Positions 25,276 to 33,926 of a DNA stretch of 64,000 nucleotides are shown here, in pieces (position 1 is the stretch's first letter; every line of letters starts with the position of its first letter). Source of the stretch: Saccharospirillum salsuginis. Lineage in GTDB: Bacteria > Pseudomonadota > Gammaproteobacteria > Pseudomonadales > Natronospirillaceae. The notes beneath the pieces were generated by a model that made no database searches, was not told where the DNA came from, and was given only the letters and a program-made list of their open reading frames with translations. The translations under genes and the position numbers were made by a program. The DNA lies in contig NZ_BMXR01000004.1 in the NCBI RefSeq assembly GCF_014651855.1, positions 62,001 through 126,000 of the forward strand. Reading direction: 5' to 3'.

Positions 25276-26370
25276 ATGTCTGGAAACACATTCGGAAAAC
25301 TGTTCACCGTCACCACCTTCGGTGAGAGCCACGGTCCCGCGCTCGGTGCCATCGTCGACGGCTGCCCTCCCGGAATCGAACTGAGCGAAGCCGACCTGCA
25401 AACCGACCTCGACCGTCGCAAGCCCGGCACCAGCCGCTACACCACCCAGCGCCGCGAAGCCGACCAGGTTCGTATTCTGTCCGGCGTGTTCGAGGGGCGG
25501 ACCACCGGTACCCCCATTGGCCTGCTGATCGAAAACACGGACCAGCGGAGCAAAGACTACTCCGAGATCATGAACACCTACCGTCCGGCGCATGCCGACT
25601 ACGGCTACGACCAGAAATACGGCTTCCGCGACTACCGGGGTGGCGGTCGCAGCTCCGCCCGCGAGACCGCCATGCGCGTCGCTGCCGGCGCCATTGCCAA
25701 GCAGTTTCTGCGCGCTCAAGGCATCGAGATACGCGGCTATCTGAGCCAACTGGGGCCCATCGAACTCGGTTGCAAGGACTGGTCCGTTGTCGGTGAAAAT
25801 CCCTTCTTCTGCGCCGATCCCGAGCGCGTGTCCGAACTTGAAGACTACATGACTGCCTTGCGCAAGGAAGGCAACTCCGTTGGTGCCCGGGTCAGTGTCC
25901 AGGCCGTCGGTGTCAAACCGGGCCTCGGGGAACCCATCTTCGACCGCCTGGACGCCGAACTCGCCCACGCGCTGATGAGTATCAATGCGGTGAAGGGCGT
26001 CGAAATCGGCGACGGCTTCGCGGCGGTCCACCAGAAAGGCACGGAACACCGTGACGAACTGAGCCCGGAAGGTTTCCTTTCCAATCACGCCGGCGGTATC
26101 GTCGGCGGCATCAGCACCGGTCAGATCATCGAAGCCCACATCGCCCTGAAACCAACGTCCAGCATCACGATTCCCGGCAAAAGCATCACCCGGCAGGGCG
26201 AAGCCACCGAGATGATCACCAAGGGCCGCCACGATCCCTGCGTCGGCATCCGCGCCGTCCCCATTGCCGAAGCCATGCTTGCCATCGTCCTCATGGACCA
26301 CTGGCTCCGCCACCGCGCGCAAAACGCAGACGTCGTCCCACCGTTATCGCCTATCCCCGGGCAGGCTTAG
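25276..26370 (+). CDS. aroC: Chorismate synthase
   Basis: AroC converts EPSP to chorismate, the last shared step of aromatic amino acid synthesis, using reduced FMN. The 364-aa protein has signature [18 protein letters not shown] (about 15-32), [10 protein letters not shown], and [20 protein letters not shown]. The start MSGNTFGK at 25276 is chosen by homology; the frame is open to 25219 within repeat-derived DNA. It stands alone, flanked by family B and family A repeats. Confidence 0.97.
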   Translation: MSGNTFGKLFTVTTFGESHGPALGAIVDGCPPGIELSEADLQTDLDRRKPGTSRYTTQRREADQVRILSGVFEGRTTGTPIGLLIENTDQRSKDYSEIMNTYRPAHADYGYDQKYGFRDYRGGGRSSARETAMRVAAGAIAKQFLRAQGIEIRGYLSQLGPIELGCKDWSVVGENPFFCADPERVSELEDYMTALRKEGNSVGARVSVQAVGVKPGLGEPIFDRLDAELAHALMSINAVKGVEIGDGFAAVHQKGTEHRDELSPEGFLSNHAGGIVGGISTGQIIEAHIALKPTSSITIPGKSITRQGEATEMITKGRHDPCVGIRAVPIAEAMLAIVLMDHWLRHRAQNADVVPPLSPIPGQA

Positions 26371-26441
26371 AGTCCCTCGGATGATTGGGTGCCTCGGCCT
26401 TGGTGGCATGGTCTGGTTTGGTGCCAATGGTCCGTACCTGA

Positions 26442-26554
26442 GGAGGGGGTAGGCCTCCTCGGGGTCGCGCGGTATGCCGCCCACTTAACCCATCCATGGG
26501 GGCTAGACGGCGGCATCCATGCCGCCCACTTCCCCGATGAGGCCTACCCCCTCC
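26442..26554 (-). repeat. Nested-hairpin intergenic repeat, family A copy 5
   Basis: The 23-bp outer arms (26442-26464 and 26532-26554) pair with one mismatch, core hairpin GGCGGCAT-CC-ATGCCGCC at 26509-26526. Reverse orientation. The usual conserved block is replaced by a variant TTAACCCATCCATGGGGGCT, shared in part with copy 7, so there are at least two core subtypes. The 530-bp gap 26371-26900 holds this copy, copy 6 and no gene. Confidence 0.87.
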
Positions 26555-26643
26555 CCAGGCACTCGTAGTTATTACCTCGTCCAAACGACTATAGGCACCT
26601 CTGCAGTGGGTCTTTGGTCATTGGATTTCGAGAGTGAGTGCGA

Positions 26644-26748
26644 GCAGTAGGGGGAGGCTTCCTCGGGGAAGTCGGCAGCCATGGATGGCTGCCGCCTAGC
26701 CTACATGGATGTATTTACGGCGACCCCGAGGAAGCCTCCCCCTACTGC
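26644..26748 (+). repeat. Nested-hairpin intergenic repeat, family A copy 6
   Basis: This copy has the longest perfect outer stem: 25 bp, 26644-26668 against 26724-26748, starting GCAGTAGGGGGAGGCTTCC. Core hairpin CGGCAGCCAT-GG-ATGGCTGCCG at 26673-26694, then CCTACATGGATGTATTTACG. With copy 5 it forms an inverted pair (reverse then forward), the same arrangement as copies 1 and 2. Confidence 0.93.
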
Positions 26749-26900
26749 TGGCACGGACCAAGGGCACAAATGCAAACCCAGCCACCAGGAATGAGCCACG
26801 AAACCAAACCATTGGCTAAGACCAAGAGGGCGTTTACAAAACGTCACGAGCGTGCGACCTTTAAATACTCAGGACCTGTCCAAGAAGGAGACAACCAAGA

Positions 26901-27275
26901 ATGAAAAAGATCCTGCTGACCGCATTGCTGTGCCTCGCCTTGCCGTTGACGGCCTGGGCCGAGGTTCCCCGACACCAGTTCACCCGCAACATCGCAGACC
27001 GGGAACCGGTCGACCAACTCACCAACGCCACCAACATCAATCCGCTGTACTACTTCACCGAGATCCGCAACATGACGGGCGCCACCGTCACCCATCGGTG
27101 GAGTTACAAGAACCAGGTGATGGCCGAAGTGAGTTTCGATATTGGCGGGCCGCGCTGGCGCGTTTATTCCAGTAAGGAACTGTTGCCCGAATGGGACGGA
27201 ATCTGGAAGGTGGAAGTGATCGACAAGACCGGCGCCATACTGGCTACCGACACGATCAGCGTCCTGATTGACTGA
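26901..27275 (+). CDS. Exported DUF2914 family protein
   Basis: A 124-aa precursor with a signal peptide (ALPLTAWA then EV, cleavage near residue 20) and a mature domain carrying the DUF2914 blocks DREPVDQL, YYFTEIRNMTGATVTHRWSY and GGPRWRVYSSKEL. AAGGAG lies about 12 bp upstream of the ATG (26884-26889). The function is unknown; other DUF2914 domains are periplasmic or membrane-linked. Convergent with the cation exporter gene, with a shared terminator hairpin. Confidence 0.82.
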   Translation: MKKILLTALLCLALPLTAWAEVPRHQFTRNIADREPVDQLTNATNINPLYYFTEIRNMTGATVTHRWSYKNQVMAEVSFDIGGPRWRVYSSKELLPEWDGIWKVEVIDKTGAILATDTISVLID

Positions 27276-27286
27276 CTACACCGCTA

Positions 27287-27313
27287 ACGGACCTTGCACT
27301 CCGCAAGGTCCGT
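27287..27313. terminator. Hairpin terminator between convergent genes
   Basis: ACGGACCTTGC (27287-27297), 5-nt loop, GCAAGGTCCGT (27303-27313): an 11-bp perfect stem. It lies between the DUF2914 stop and the end of the opposing exporter gene. The tail TCTCCTCT is pyrimidine-rich but has no long T-run, so efficiency is uncertain. Confidence 0.65.
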
Positions 27314-27323
27314 CTCCTCTGCC

Positions 27324-28478
27324 TTAATCCCTGCGAAACGCCTGACCCGCCTCGGTCAACACCACCTGGCGTATCCAGGGCACTTCCTCGACGACAGCTT
27401 TGCATACCGGAGCCGCATTGCGCAGGCTGTCGGCATCGGCAAAGCGCAGCTCCAGTTCGGCCTGCTGTTGCCGATAGTGAATGATCAATCGATCATAGTC
27501 GTCGATCCCGCGCTCGTGCAGCAGCCCTTCTATCGTCGGGCGCAGTGGCGCGAGCGGGCGGCTTTCATGATCCCGCTCGTCGTCTTCGTGATCGATATGC
27601 AGGGTCACATCCGAGATTTCCTCGAACCGGTCCTTCAACGTCTTCAAGGCCCACTCGTTGATCTGGTGGCCCTCGGAAACACTCAGGTAGCCACCGACCT
27701 GGACATGGGCGTCGACGATGACATCCCGTCCCATCATGCGTGTACGCAGCATATGAACATCCTTGACGCCGGGTACCGAGCCCAGGGCGTCCTGATAGTC
27801 CCGCTGACGGTCCGGATCCACCCCCCGGTCGACCAGTTCCTGAATGGCTTCCCAGGCGAGCTTGACGCCCATTCGGCCGATCAGGCCGGCGACGGCGATG
27901 GCAGCCAGAATTTCAATCAGCGGATAGCCGAGCAGGGTGGCGACAATGCCGACCAGGACCACCAGGGATGACAGACTGTCCGAACGCGAATGCCAGGCAT
28001 TGGCCTCCAGCAAAGGCGACCGGGTTTTGCGGGCATTGTGCATGGCATAGTGAAACAGCCCTTCTTTCAGGGCGAGCGCGATCAGCACGGTAATCAGGGC
28101 TGCAATGCTGGGCAGCGGTCGTTGATCGGAAAACAGCAGTTGAACGCTTTCAAAGGCGATGCCGATGGCTACGGCCAGTAGCAGGCCGCCCAGCATGACG
28201 GTACCCAGCGTCTCGAATCGGGCGTGGCCATAGGGGTGGTCGTCGTCGGCGTCCTGATGCGAAATCTTGGCGAGCAGAATAATTGGAACATCGGCCGCGA
28301 GATCACTGAGACTGTGCATGGCGTCGGCGATCAGCGCCGGTGATTTGGCCATCAGGCCCACCACCAGCTTGATGATGAAAGAAATGGCGTCCACGACGAC
28401 ACAGACCCAGTTGGTCCGGTCGATGATGCGTCGACGCTCGGCGTCACTCAGTCGAACCGTTCGATCCACTTCGCTCAT
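27324..28478 (-). CDS. Cation diffusion facilitator, FieF/ZitB type
   Basis: A 384-aa divalent metal/proton antiporter. Six membrane segments are visible in the first 215 residues; metal-site residues appear in ADAMHSLSDLAAD (HxxxD) and in the later helix NAWHSRSDSLSS. The cytoplasmic C-terminal domain follows. FieF-like exporters move Zn2+ or Fe2+. The C-terminal extension (about 300-384, LRPTIEGLLHERGIDDYDRL) makes it longer than E. coli FieF (300 aa). It overlaps the trmH stop by 4 bp, so both are one unit. Metal choice cannot be read from sequence alone. Confidence 0.92.
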   Translation of the reverse strand: MSEVDRTVRLSDAERRRIIDRTNWVCVVVDAISFIIKLVVGLMAKSPALIADAMHSLSDLAADVPIILLAKISHQDADDDHPYGHARFETLGTVMLGGLLLAVAIGIAFESVQLLFSDQRPLPSIAALITVLIALALKEGLFHYAMHNARKTRSPLLEANAWHSRSDSLSSLVVLVGIVATLLGYPLIEILAAIAVAGLIGRMGVKLAWEAIQELVDRGVDPDRQRDYQDALGSVPGVKDVHMLRTRMMGRDVIVDAHVQVGGYLSVSEGHQINEWALKTLKDRFEEISDVTLHIDHEDDERDHESRPLAPLRPTIEGLLHERGIDDYDRLIIHYRQQQAELELRFADADSLRNAAPVCKAVVEEVPWIRQVVLTEAGQAFRRD

Positions 28479-29158
28479 AGGGCACCTCGATAGGCCGGAT
28501 CCTCGGGCGGTATCAGGTCGCCGTCCTCATCGAGATCCGGGTAGGGCAGGTTGTGGCGGTCGCAGTAAGCCGCCATCTTGGGCTGAGCCCAACGAAACAG
28601 CTGTTTCCGGCTGGCCGCGTCGGTCGGGTCGGGCAAATCGTAGTGTCCGGATCGCATCCGCTGGTGCATGGCTTCCTGCAGGATGATGGCCGCGGCGACG
28701 CTGACATTGTAGCTTTCGACCATACCGATCATCGGGATGGTCAGGTGCGCATCGGCCGCCTCCATGGCGGTCTCGCTCAGGCCGTATTTTTCCGCTCCCA
28801 TGACCAGGGCGAACGGTTGAGTGTAGTCCATATCGCGATAGGAGACGGCGTTGTCCGACCAGGCGGCGGCCAGCAATCGCATGCCCTTGCCCCGCACCGT
28901 ATCCAGTGCGGTTTGAATATCCGGATGGACCCGGGTGCTGACGAAACGGCCGCTGCCGCCGGCTGTGTTGTGATACACCAGATGCCCCCGGACCGGTTTG
29001 ACCATATGCACCTCCGGAATGCCGACGGCGTCGGCGGTGCGGATCATGGCGGAAATATTCTGGGCCTTGTGGACCTGGTCGGTGACCACGGTCATGTCAT
29101 GCTGGCGTTGACGCAGGACCTGTTTGAATTTCTCGAAACGGCTTCGGCTCATCGGCAT
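28475..29158 (-). CDS. trmH: tRNA (guanosine-18-2'-O)-methyltransferase TrmH
   Basis: This SpoU-family knotted methyltransferase makes Gm18 in tRNA. At 227 aa it has motif 1 KAQNISAMIRTADAVG, motif 2 LVMGAEKYGLS and motif 3 IPMIGMVESYNVSVAAAI. The lysine/proline C-terminal part matches E. coli TrmH better than RlmB. No strong Shine-Dalgarno is seen; a second ATG two codons in is possible. The 126-bp gap to fabY holds no gene. Confidence 0.92.
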   Translation of the reverse strand: MPMSRSRFEKFKQVLRQRQHDMTVVTDQVHKAQNISAMIRTADAVGIPEVHMVKPVRGHLVYHNTAGGSGRFVSTRVHPDIQTALDTVRGKGMRLLAAAWSDNAVSYRDMDYTQPFALVMGAEKYGLSETAMEAADAHLTIPMIGMVESYNVSVAAAIILQEAMHQRMRSGHYDLPDPTDAASRKQLFRWAQPKMAAYCDRHNLPYPDLDEDGDLIPPEDPAYRGAL

Positions 29159-29284
29159 TGTTCAGCGGTTACTCGGACCCGCGCACTTTACCGTGCTGGT
29201 GGTAAACCTCAACCGTTTGTCGGAATATCCCGGTAGCCGACGCGGGCCACTACCTCACAGCCAGCTCGAATTCCGAAACTTGAG

Positions 29285-31129
29285 TTACACGAAAGGATTC
29301 CTGCCCGGTAGTTGTATGCTACGGCTGAACCGGCTCAATTTCACACTGTCGCGGTCCAGTTGCACGTCCTTGTCGGTCATGACCGATTCGCCAAAGGAAT
29401 ACATCACCTGCAAACCGTCCTTCCGAGTCCGGGCATCGAAAGCGGCCTGGGTTTCCTGAACGGTTTCGTTGCGATGCTGCCACTGGGTCAGGGCGGCTTC
29501 GCCGTGGCGTTGTTGCATCAGCGAGCGGGTGGTGTTGGGCGAGAGCACCAGGGCGCTGGCGTTGTTGCCGCCGAAGCCTTTGGAATTGATCAGGGTGCCG
29601 AGCATGTCTTCGCCTTGCTCGCCGACCGCCAGGTGGTTCATGGCAATGTTCAGGCGGTCGCGATGCACATCGTCGGCAATGTGGTCGATGGTGCGGATAC
29701 CCGGTATGAACCCTTCGGACCAGACACCCAGAGCCGCGTTCAACTGGTCGGCCGCTGCCGGTCCGAGGGAGTGACCCAGATACGACTTGATGGCGGACAC
29801 GGCCCAGTTGTCGATGCCGAATGTCTGGGCGATCTCATTGAAGATGTGCGATTCGGTGACACGGTTTTGCGGTGTGCCGGTACCGTGTGCCATGACGAAG
29901 GTGCGTTGCAGTCCATCGTCGCCGAGGATGGCGCGCGCCAGGGCCGTAGCCTTGGCCATGGTGATGTAATTGCCGACGCCGGGGCCGGAAATGGATTTTT
30001 TGTTGGCGTCCGCATTGACGAAAACATCCGCGACCGAGCCGTAGACCGTGGCGCCGAGTTGCAGGGCCAGTTCGTCGTCCATCAGCACCATGAACTGGCT
30101 GGATTCGGCCATGGTAAAACCGGCATTGGATGAGAACGGACGGCAGGCGCGGCGATTGTCGGCCGTCTCGCTCTGGTCGAGCTGCTTGAGTTGTTCGTCC
30201 TCGGCGAGGGCGCCCATGATGCGGAAGCCTTCCATGATCTCGGGTACGACCGGCGCCTCGGAATTGCCCACCACAGCCACGCGGCACTTGCCCGCCTCGA
30301 TGTCGATCAGGCCCTGACGCAGGTTGTAGAGGAAGGTTGCACAGGCCCCGGCGTTCGAACCGGTGTTGCCGACGCTGTTGAGGATATAGCTGTTGACGAA
30401 GTCGGCCGCCATTTCCGGCAGGGCCAGCGGCATCATCTTGGAGGTGATGCGGTTGCCGGTCATCGGGTTCTGGTACAGGCCGCGCAAGCCGGCCTGGTCC
30501 ATCTGGGAAACGGCGGATCCGGCGTAGACGGAGACCTGGTCGGGATGAATGTGCTCCAGCACGTCTTCCCAGCGCACACCCATGGACTGAATGGCGTCGG
30601 AGGCACCATAAACGGCCATTTGCAGTCCGCGCGGGTGGTGGGCGGCATTGTAGTAGTCCGCCGGGTTGAATCCGGTGGGCAGGGTGCCGGCCGAGGAAAC
30701 CCGGGAAACGTACTGATCGGGCAGCATGATGGGCAGGTCCGAATCGACCGTGACGCGCACCTGAGTGCCGCTGCCTTCGACCGGTTCGACCGTCCAGCCG
30801 GCGGGCATCGTTTCCGGCAACTGGTTGCGCCTCAAATGGAAACTCAGGCCGCCCGGTTGGTTCAGCGTGGCCTTGCGATGCATGGGAACGGCCGCGGGGT
30901 CGTAGTGGGATTCGGCCTCGATACGGCGGATCAGAGTGCCGGCGAGGATGGCATCGCGCGGGTTGGCGGAGTCCTTGAGCCGCATCAGCGTCGCCAGGTC
31001 CTCCCAGGTGCCGGCCATGCGGGCGTCGTCCAGCGCCTCGTGCACCATGCGGCGGTAGCCGTGGTGCATGGAAACCCGTCCGGCGGCGTTGATGCCACCG
31101 AACCCGACAATCACGGGTAACTTTTTCAT
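29285..31129 (-). CDS. fabY: Beta-ketoacyl-ACP synthase FabY
   Basis: The 614-aa condensing enzyme resembles Pseudomonas FabY (PA5174), which starts fatty acid synthesis from acetyl-CoA and malonyl-ACP in place of FabH. Visible features: N-terminal PVIVGFGGINAAGR, active-site Cys 263 in GSNAGACATFLYNLRQG, the first His in AHGTGTPQNRV and the second in KSYLGHSLGPAAADQL. The start at 31129 (MKKLPVIVG) is chosen by homology and an upstream AAGG; the frame extends to 31174. It is divergent from an AraC-type regulator across 112 bp. Confidence 0.88.
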   Translation of the reverse strand: MKKLPVIVGFGGINAAGRVSMHHGYRRMVHEALDDARMAGTWEDLATLMRLKDSANPRDAILAGTLIRRIEAESHYDPAAVPMHRKATLNQPGGLSFHLRRNQLPETMPAGWTVEPVEGSGTQVRVTVDSDLPIMLPDQYVSRVSSAGTLPTGFNPADYYNAAHHPRGLQMAVYGASDAIQSMGVRWEDVLEHIHPDQVSVYAGSAVSQMDQAGLRGLYQNPMTGNRITSKMMPLALPEMAADFVNSYILNSVGNTGSNAGACATFLYNLRQGLIDIEAGKCRVAVVGNSEAPVVPEIMEGFRIMGALAEDEQLKQLDQSETADNRRACRPFSSNAGFTMAESSQFMVLMDDELALQLGATVYGSVADVFVNADANKKSISGPGVGNYITMAKATALARAILGDDGLQRTFVMAHGTGTPQNRVTESHIFNEIAQTFGIDNWAVSAIKSYLGHSLGPAAADQLNAALGVWSEGFIPGIRTIDHIADDVHRDRLNIAMNHLAVGEQGEDMLGTLINSKGFGGNNASALVLSPNTTRSLMQQRHGEAALTQWQHRNETVQETQAAFDARTRKDGLQVMYSFGESVMTDKDVQLDRDSVKLSRFSRSIQLPGRNPFV

Positions 31130-31241
31130 GAGAAAGCCTTTGTCTCGGTCTGCAATAACAGGAATGCAGGGCACTATAGTGTGGTGACGGACGGGATGGT
31201 ATAACTATACAGACGAATAATAGCCTAATCAGGACAGTTTC

Positions 31242-32219
31242 ATGAAGCTTGCCTTTGTGGTTAGCCCTCAGGCTCTGCTGACGGGCATTGCCCTGCCGGT
31301 GGAGATGTTTTTCGCGGCCAGTCGTCATCGGGTTCGTCGTCGCTGGACACCCGGTTTATCCGTGCAACTGGTGGGCGAGCACACCGGACCGACCCGGGTT
31401 ACCGGAGGGTTGAACATCCAGGCCGATTGCCGGTTCGAGGACGCCGACGATGCCGATCTGGTCTTCGTTCCCCCGATGTGGGGCACGCCCTGGCCGTCGA
31501 TCAGCCAGGGGCGACGGCTGCAAAGCTGGCTGGCCGAACAGTACCGACGCGGCGCCCGACTGGCGGCGACCGGCACCGGAGTGGGGCATCTGGCCATGGC
31601 CGGCTTGCTGGACCGGAAGGTCGCCACGACGCACTGGTATTATCTCGATCGATTCCGGAATCGGTTTCCCGAGGTTCGTTTCGAAGGCCACCATTTCGTA
31701 ACCCATGAAGACGGCATCTATTGCGCCGGCTCGATCAATTCCCAGACCGACCTGGTGCTGTTTTTGATCGAGCAGACCTACGGCGAGGATGCCCTGGCCG
31801 TGGTGGAGCGCCAGTTCATGCACGAACTGAAACGGACTTTCTCGACGCCTTATTTCGAGCCGGGTGGGGCGGTTCATCACGACGAAGACATCAGCCTGGT
31901 CCAGTCCTGGGTGCGTCAGCATCTGACCGAAGACATCACTGTAGCCCTGCTGGCCACCTTGCTCGAACAGTCCGAACGAAATTTCAGTCGACGCTTTCGC
32001 GAGGCCACCGGGGAAAGTCCCATGGCTTATGTACTGCGACTGAGGCTGGAACACGCGCGGGAGTTGCTGCGCGATACCAATTTGACGGTCGCGGAAGTGG
32101 GGGAGGCCAGCGGGTTTCCGAACAACGCCTATTTCGGCCGGGTGTTCCGGGAGAAGCTCTCGTTGAGCCCCGGGGAGTACCGAAAAATGGTGCGTTCGAA
32201 GCTGTTTACCGCCGGTTGA
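31242..32219 (+). CDS. GlxA-type AraC family regulator
   Basis: A 325-aa protein with an N-terminal DJ-1/PfpI (GATase1-like) domain (about 1-190) and a C-terminal AraC helix-turn-helix pair (about 225-320, ITVALLATLLEQSERNFSRRF and LTVAEVGEASGFPNNAYFGRVF). In GlxA relatives the nucleophile elbow is usually CTGA; here it reads ATGTGVGHLAMAGLLD, so the Cys is absent and the domain is probably only a sensor. It is divergent from fabY, so it may regulate it; the intergenic region carries GTATAACTATAC, a small palindrome. The ligand is unknown. Confidence 0.87.
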   Translation: MKLAFVVSPQALLTGIALPVEMFFAASRHRVRRRWTPGLSVQLVGEHTGPTRVTGGLNIQADCRFEDADDADLVFVPPMWGTPWPSISQGRRLQSWLAEQYRRGARLAATGTGVGHLAMAGLLDRKVATTHWYYLDRFRNRFPEVRFEGHHFVTHEDGIYCAGSINSQTDLVLFLIEQTYGEDALAVVERQFMHELKRTFSTPYFEPGGAVHHDEDISLVQSWVRQHLTEDITVALLATLLEQSERNFSRRFREATGESPMAYVLRLRLEHARELLRDTNLTVAEVGEASGFPNNAYFGRVFREKLSLSPGEYRKMVRSKLFTAG

Positions 32220-32264
32220 AGGTTTTGTGGCGGGTTTGCTTTTGGTTTGGTGGTTGGGTACGCC

Positions 32265-32294
32265 CCTGAGACGGGGGTAGCCCTCCCTGGGGCG
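32265..32294. repeat. Truncated family A repeat arm
   Basis: CCTGAGACGGGGGTAGCCCT and the following TCCCTGGGGC closely resemble the left outer arm and flank of copy 5 (CCTGAGGAGGGGGTAGGCCT). No matching right arm is found nearby. It looks like a remnant beside copy 7. Confidence 0.5.
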
Positions 32295-32316
32295 GTGCCA
32301 AAACCCGCACCGGCTG

Positions 32317-32426
32317 CCGGGTATACCTATTCGGGTGGTGCGACACATCGCTCGCCGTGAACCCATCCATGGGGGCTTGGCGACAGCCATCCTTGGCTGT
32401 CGACATCCCCGAATACGTATACCCGG
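32317..32426 (-). repeat. Nested-hairpin intergenic repeat, family A copy 7
   Basis: Outer arms CCGGGTATACCTATTCGGG (32317-32335) and CCCGAATACGTATACCCGG (32408-32426) pair with one mismatch. Core hairpin CGACAGCCA-TCCT-TGGCTGTCG at 32381-32402. The conserved block is the variant GTGAACCCATCCATGGGGGC also seen in copy 5. Reverse orientation. The 279-bp gap 32220-32498 holds this element, a truncated arm and a family B hairpin, and no gene. Confidence 0.88.
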
Positions 32427-32444
32427 TATCCGGCGCTAGCCTCA

Positions 32445-32478
32445 GTAGGTTGGATTAGCCCTTAGGGCGTAATCCAAC
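32445..32478. repeat. Intergenic repeat, family B copy 3 (short)
   Basis: GTAGGTTGGATTAGCC, then CTTAGGGCGTAATCCAAC: the hairpin half of family B copy 1 (GTTGGATTA/TAATCCAAC) without its right part. It ends 20 bp before the stop end of the DUF2069 gene. Confidence 0.65.
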
Positions 32479-32498
32479 TGGTCTCATGGCACCCTACT

Positions 32499-32903
32499 TC
32501 ACTTTTTGTTGCTGGCCTTGGCCGCTTTCTTAAATGGACGCAACCAAACCACGGCGTAGAAAAAAGTGCTCAGGGTGGTCCCCGTCAGTAAAAGCCCGGC
32601 CAACAACCCGTTCGGAGAGAAGATCAATACGATCCCGAAGACCAGATAACCCAGCAGCAGAAAACTCATCCAACTGACACCGCCCGGCGTCGGACGATGC
32701 GCCGTCAGGATGAACATCAGCAACGGCAGGCTGATGAAGAAGCCGATGACCAGGCAGGACGCGACCCATTGCCCGATCGGCATGGTGCCGAAGTCGGGAC
32801 CGTAGAGGAAGGCGCCGCCGAGAATGGAGAGCAGCATCAACCAGTAGCTCAGTCGCAGTTTGGCGTTCACGCGGACGGTCTGCGGGGATGGTTTAGCGTT
32901 CAT
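32499..32903 (-). CDS. DUF2069 family inner-membrane protein
   Basis: A 134-aa protein with four predicted membrane helices (about 20-38, 46-68, 80-98, 102-122) and a Lys-rich C-terminus. It fits DUF2069, a small membrane family whose gene commonly follows wrbA-like and arsC genes in gammaproteobacteria, as here. It overlaps the upstream oxidoreductase gene by 11 bp. Function unknown. Confidence 0.8.
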   Translation of the reverse strand: MNAKPSPQTVRVNAKLRLSYWLMLLSILGGAFLYGPDFGTMPIGQWVASCLVIGFFISLPLLMFILTAHRPTPGGVSWMSFLLLGYLVFGIVLIFSPNGLLAGLLLTGTTLSTFFYAVVWLRPFKKAAKASNKK

Positions 32904-33489
32904 GATTCAACCTCAGTGCCAGTTCGGCCAGGCGGCGTCCCTGTCGTTTGGCCAACAGACGCACGGCGGTATCCGGGTCGGCGTGGTCGGGACCGGCGAC
33001 GTGAGAAGTACCGTAGGGCGTGCCACCGTGCAACGAATCGTGCAGGCCGGATTCGGTAAACGGCAGCCCCTGGATCAGCATGCCGTGGTGCAATAGCGGA
33101 ATCATCATCGACAGCAGCGTCGCTTCCTGGCCGCCATGGGGGGTGCTGGTGCTGGTGAACACGCCGGCCGGTTTTCCGGCTAGCTTGCCGGACACCCATT
33201 GCGGTGTGCTTTGCTCAAGGAAATATTTCAGCGGTGCCGCCATATTTCCGAAACGGCCCGGCGAACCGAGAGCGAGACCGGCGCAATCAGCCAGTTCGTC
33301 CAGAGTGCAATACAAGGGGCCGTCATCCGGAATGCTGTCACCGGGCTCCTCGAAATCGGCCCGAATCGGTGCGACGGTGCGCAGTCGGGCCTCGATGCCG
33401 CTGACTTCGTCTGCCCCTTCGGCAAGGCACTGGGCCAGCTTCGCCAGGCTGCCATGGCGGCTGTAATACAGAATCAACAGGTAGGGCAT
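32893..33489 (-). CDS. WrbA-like NAD(P)H:quinone oxidoreductase
   Basis: A 198-aa flavodoxin-fold protein: FMN-phosphate loop YYSRHGSLAKLAQ (8-20), GSPGRFGNMAAPLKYFLEQ and the PAGVFTSTSTPHGGQEATLLSM block typical of the WrbA family. WrbA enzymes reduce quinones by two electrons and limit oxidative stress. It sits between arsC and the DUF2069 gene, probably in one operon. Confidence 0.88.
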   Translation of the reverse strand: MPYLLILYYSRHGSLAKLAQCLAEGADEVSGIEARLRTVAPIRADFEEPGDSIPDDGPLYCTLDELADCAGLALGSPGRFGNMAAPLKYFLEQSTPQWVSGKLAGKPAGVFTSTSTPHGGQEATLLSMMIPLLHHGMLIQGLPFTESGLHDSLHGGTPYGTSHVAGPDHADPDTAVRLLAKRQGRRLAELALRLNHER

Positions 33490-33512
33490 GGGCCGGATCG
33501 CTGCTCCGTGGC

Positions 33513-33860
33513 TTAGAGAATATCCAGAATGGCTTCGGGTGGACGGCCGATGCGCGCGCCTTTGGGACCGGTCAACACCGGACGCTCCATCAGCTTGGGA
33601 AAGTTGGCCATGGCCTCGATAGCCTCTTCGGCGGTGCTGTTCTTGGAGAGACCGGCTTCCTTGTATTCCGCTTCCTTGGTGCGCAGCAACTCGGTGGCCT
33701 CGATGCCCAATTTCGTGACCAGGGCTTTCAGTTCGCTGGTGTTGAGCGGGTCCTGCAGATACAGCCGGGTCTCATAGGCAACGCCTTGTTCGTCCAGCAA
33801 TGCCTTGGCCTGGCGGGATTTTGAACAGCGGGGATTGTGATACAGGGTGTATTCGGACAT
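33513..33860 (-). CDS. arsC: ArsC-type arsenate reductase (glutaredoxin-dependent)
   Basis: A 115-aa thioredoxin-fold protein with the catalytic motif NPRCSKSRQA (Cys 12) and the arginine block RPVLTGPKGARIGRPPE. It is the E. coli plasmid ArsC/YffB class that uses glutathione and glutaredoxin. There is no ars operon around it, so in this context it may act in general thiol redox; arsenate reduction is inferred from family. Confidence 0.9.
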   Translation of the reverse strand: MSEYTLYHNPRCSKSRQAKALLDEQGVAYETRLYLQDPLNTSELKALVTKLGIEATELLRTKEAEYKEAGLSKNSTAEEAIEAMANFPKLMERPVLTGPKGARIGRPPEAILDIL

Positions 33861-33926
33861 GGCAACGGACTCCGTCTATGCAACAGCGGGGCATTGTAGG
33901 GGAGGGACCGGCCTGGTGGAAGCCGG

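Noticed and set aside
26638..26904. An 88-codon plus-strand frame across family A copy 6.
   Set aside because: It is translated repeat DNA (GSHGWLPPSLHGCIYGD) followed by non-coding sequence.
29312..31120. Two long plus-strand frames opposite fabY (29312-30133 and 30191-31120).
   Set aside because: Antisense shadows of fabY with Gly/Val/His-rich low-complexity translation.
1553..32426. The dispersed repeats as a possible CRISPR array.
   Set aside because: Copies are far apart, longer than CRISPR repeats, have variable arms and no regular spacers, and no cas gene is present.
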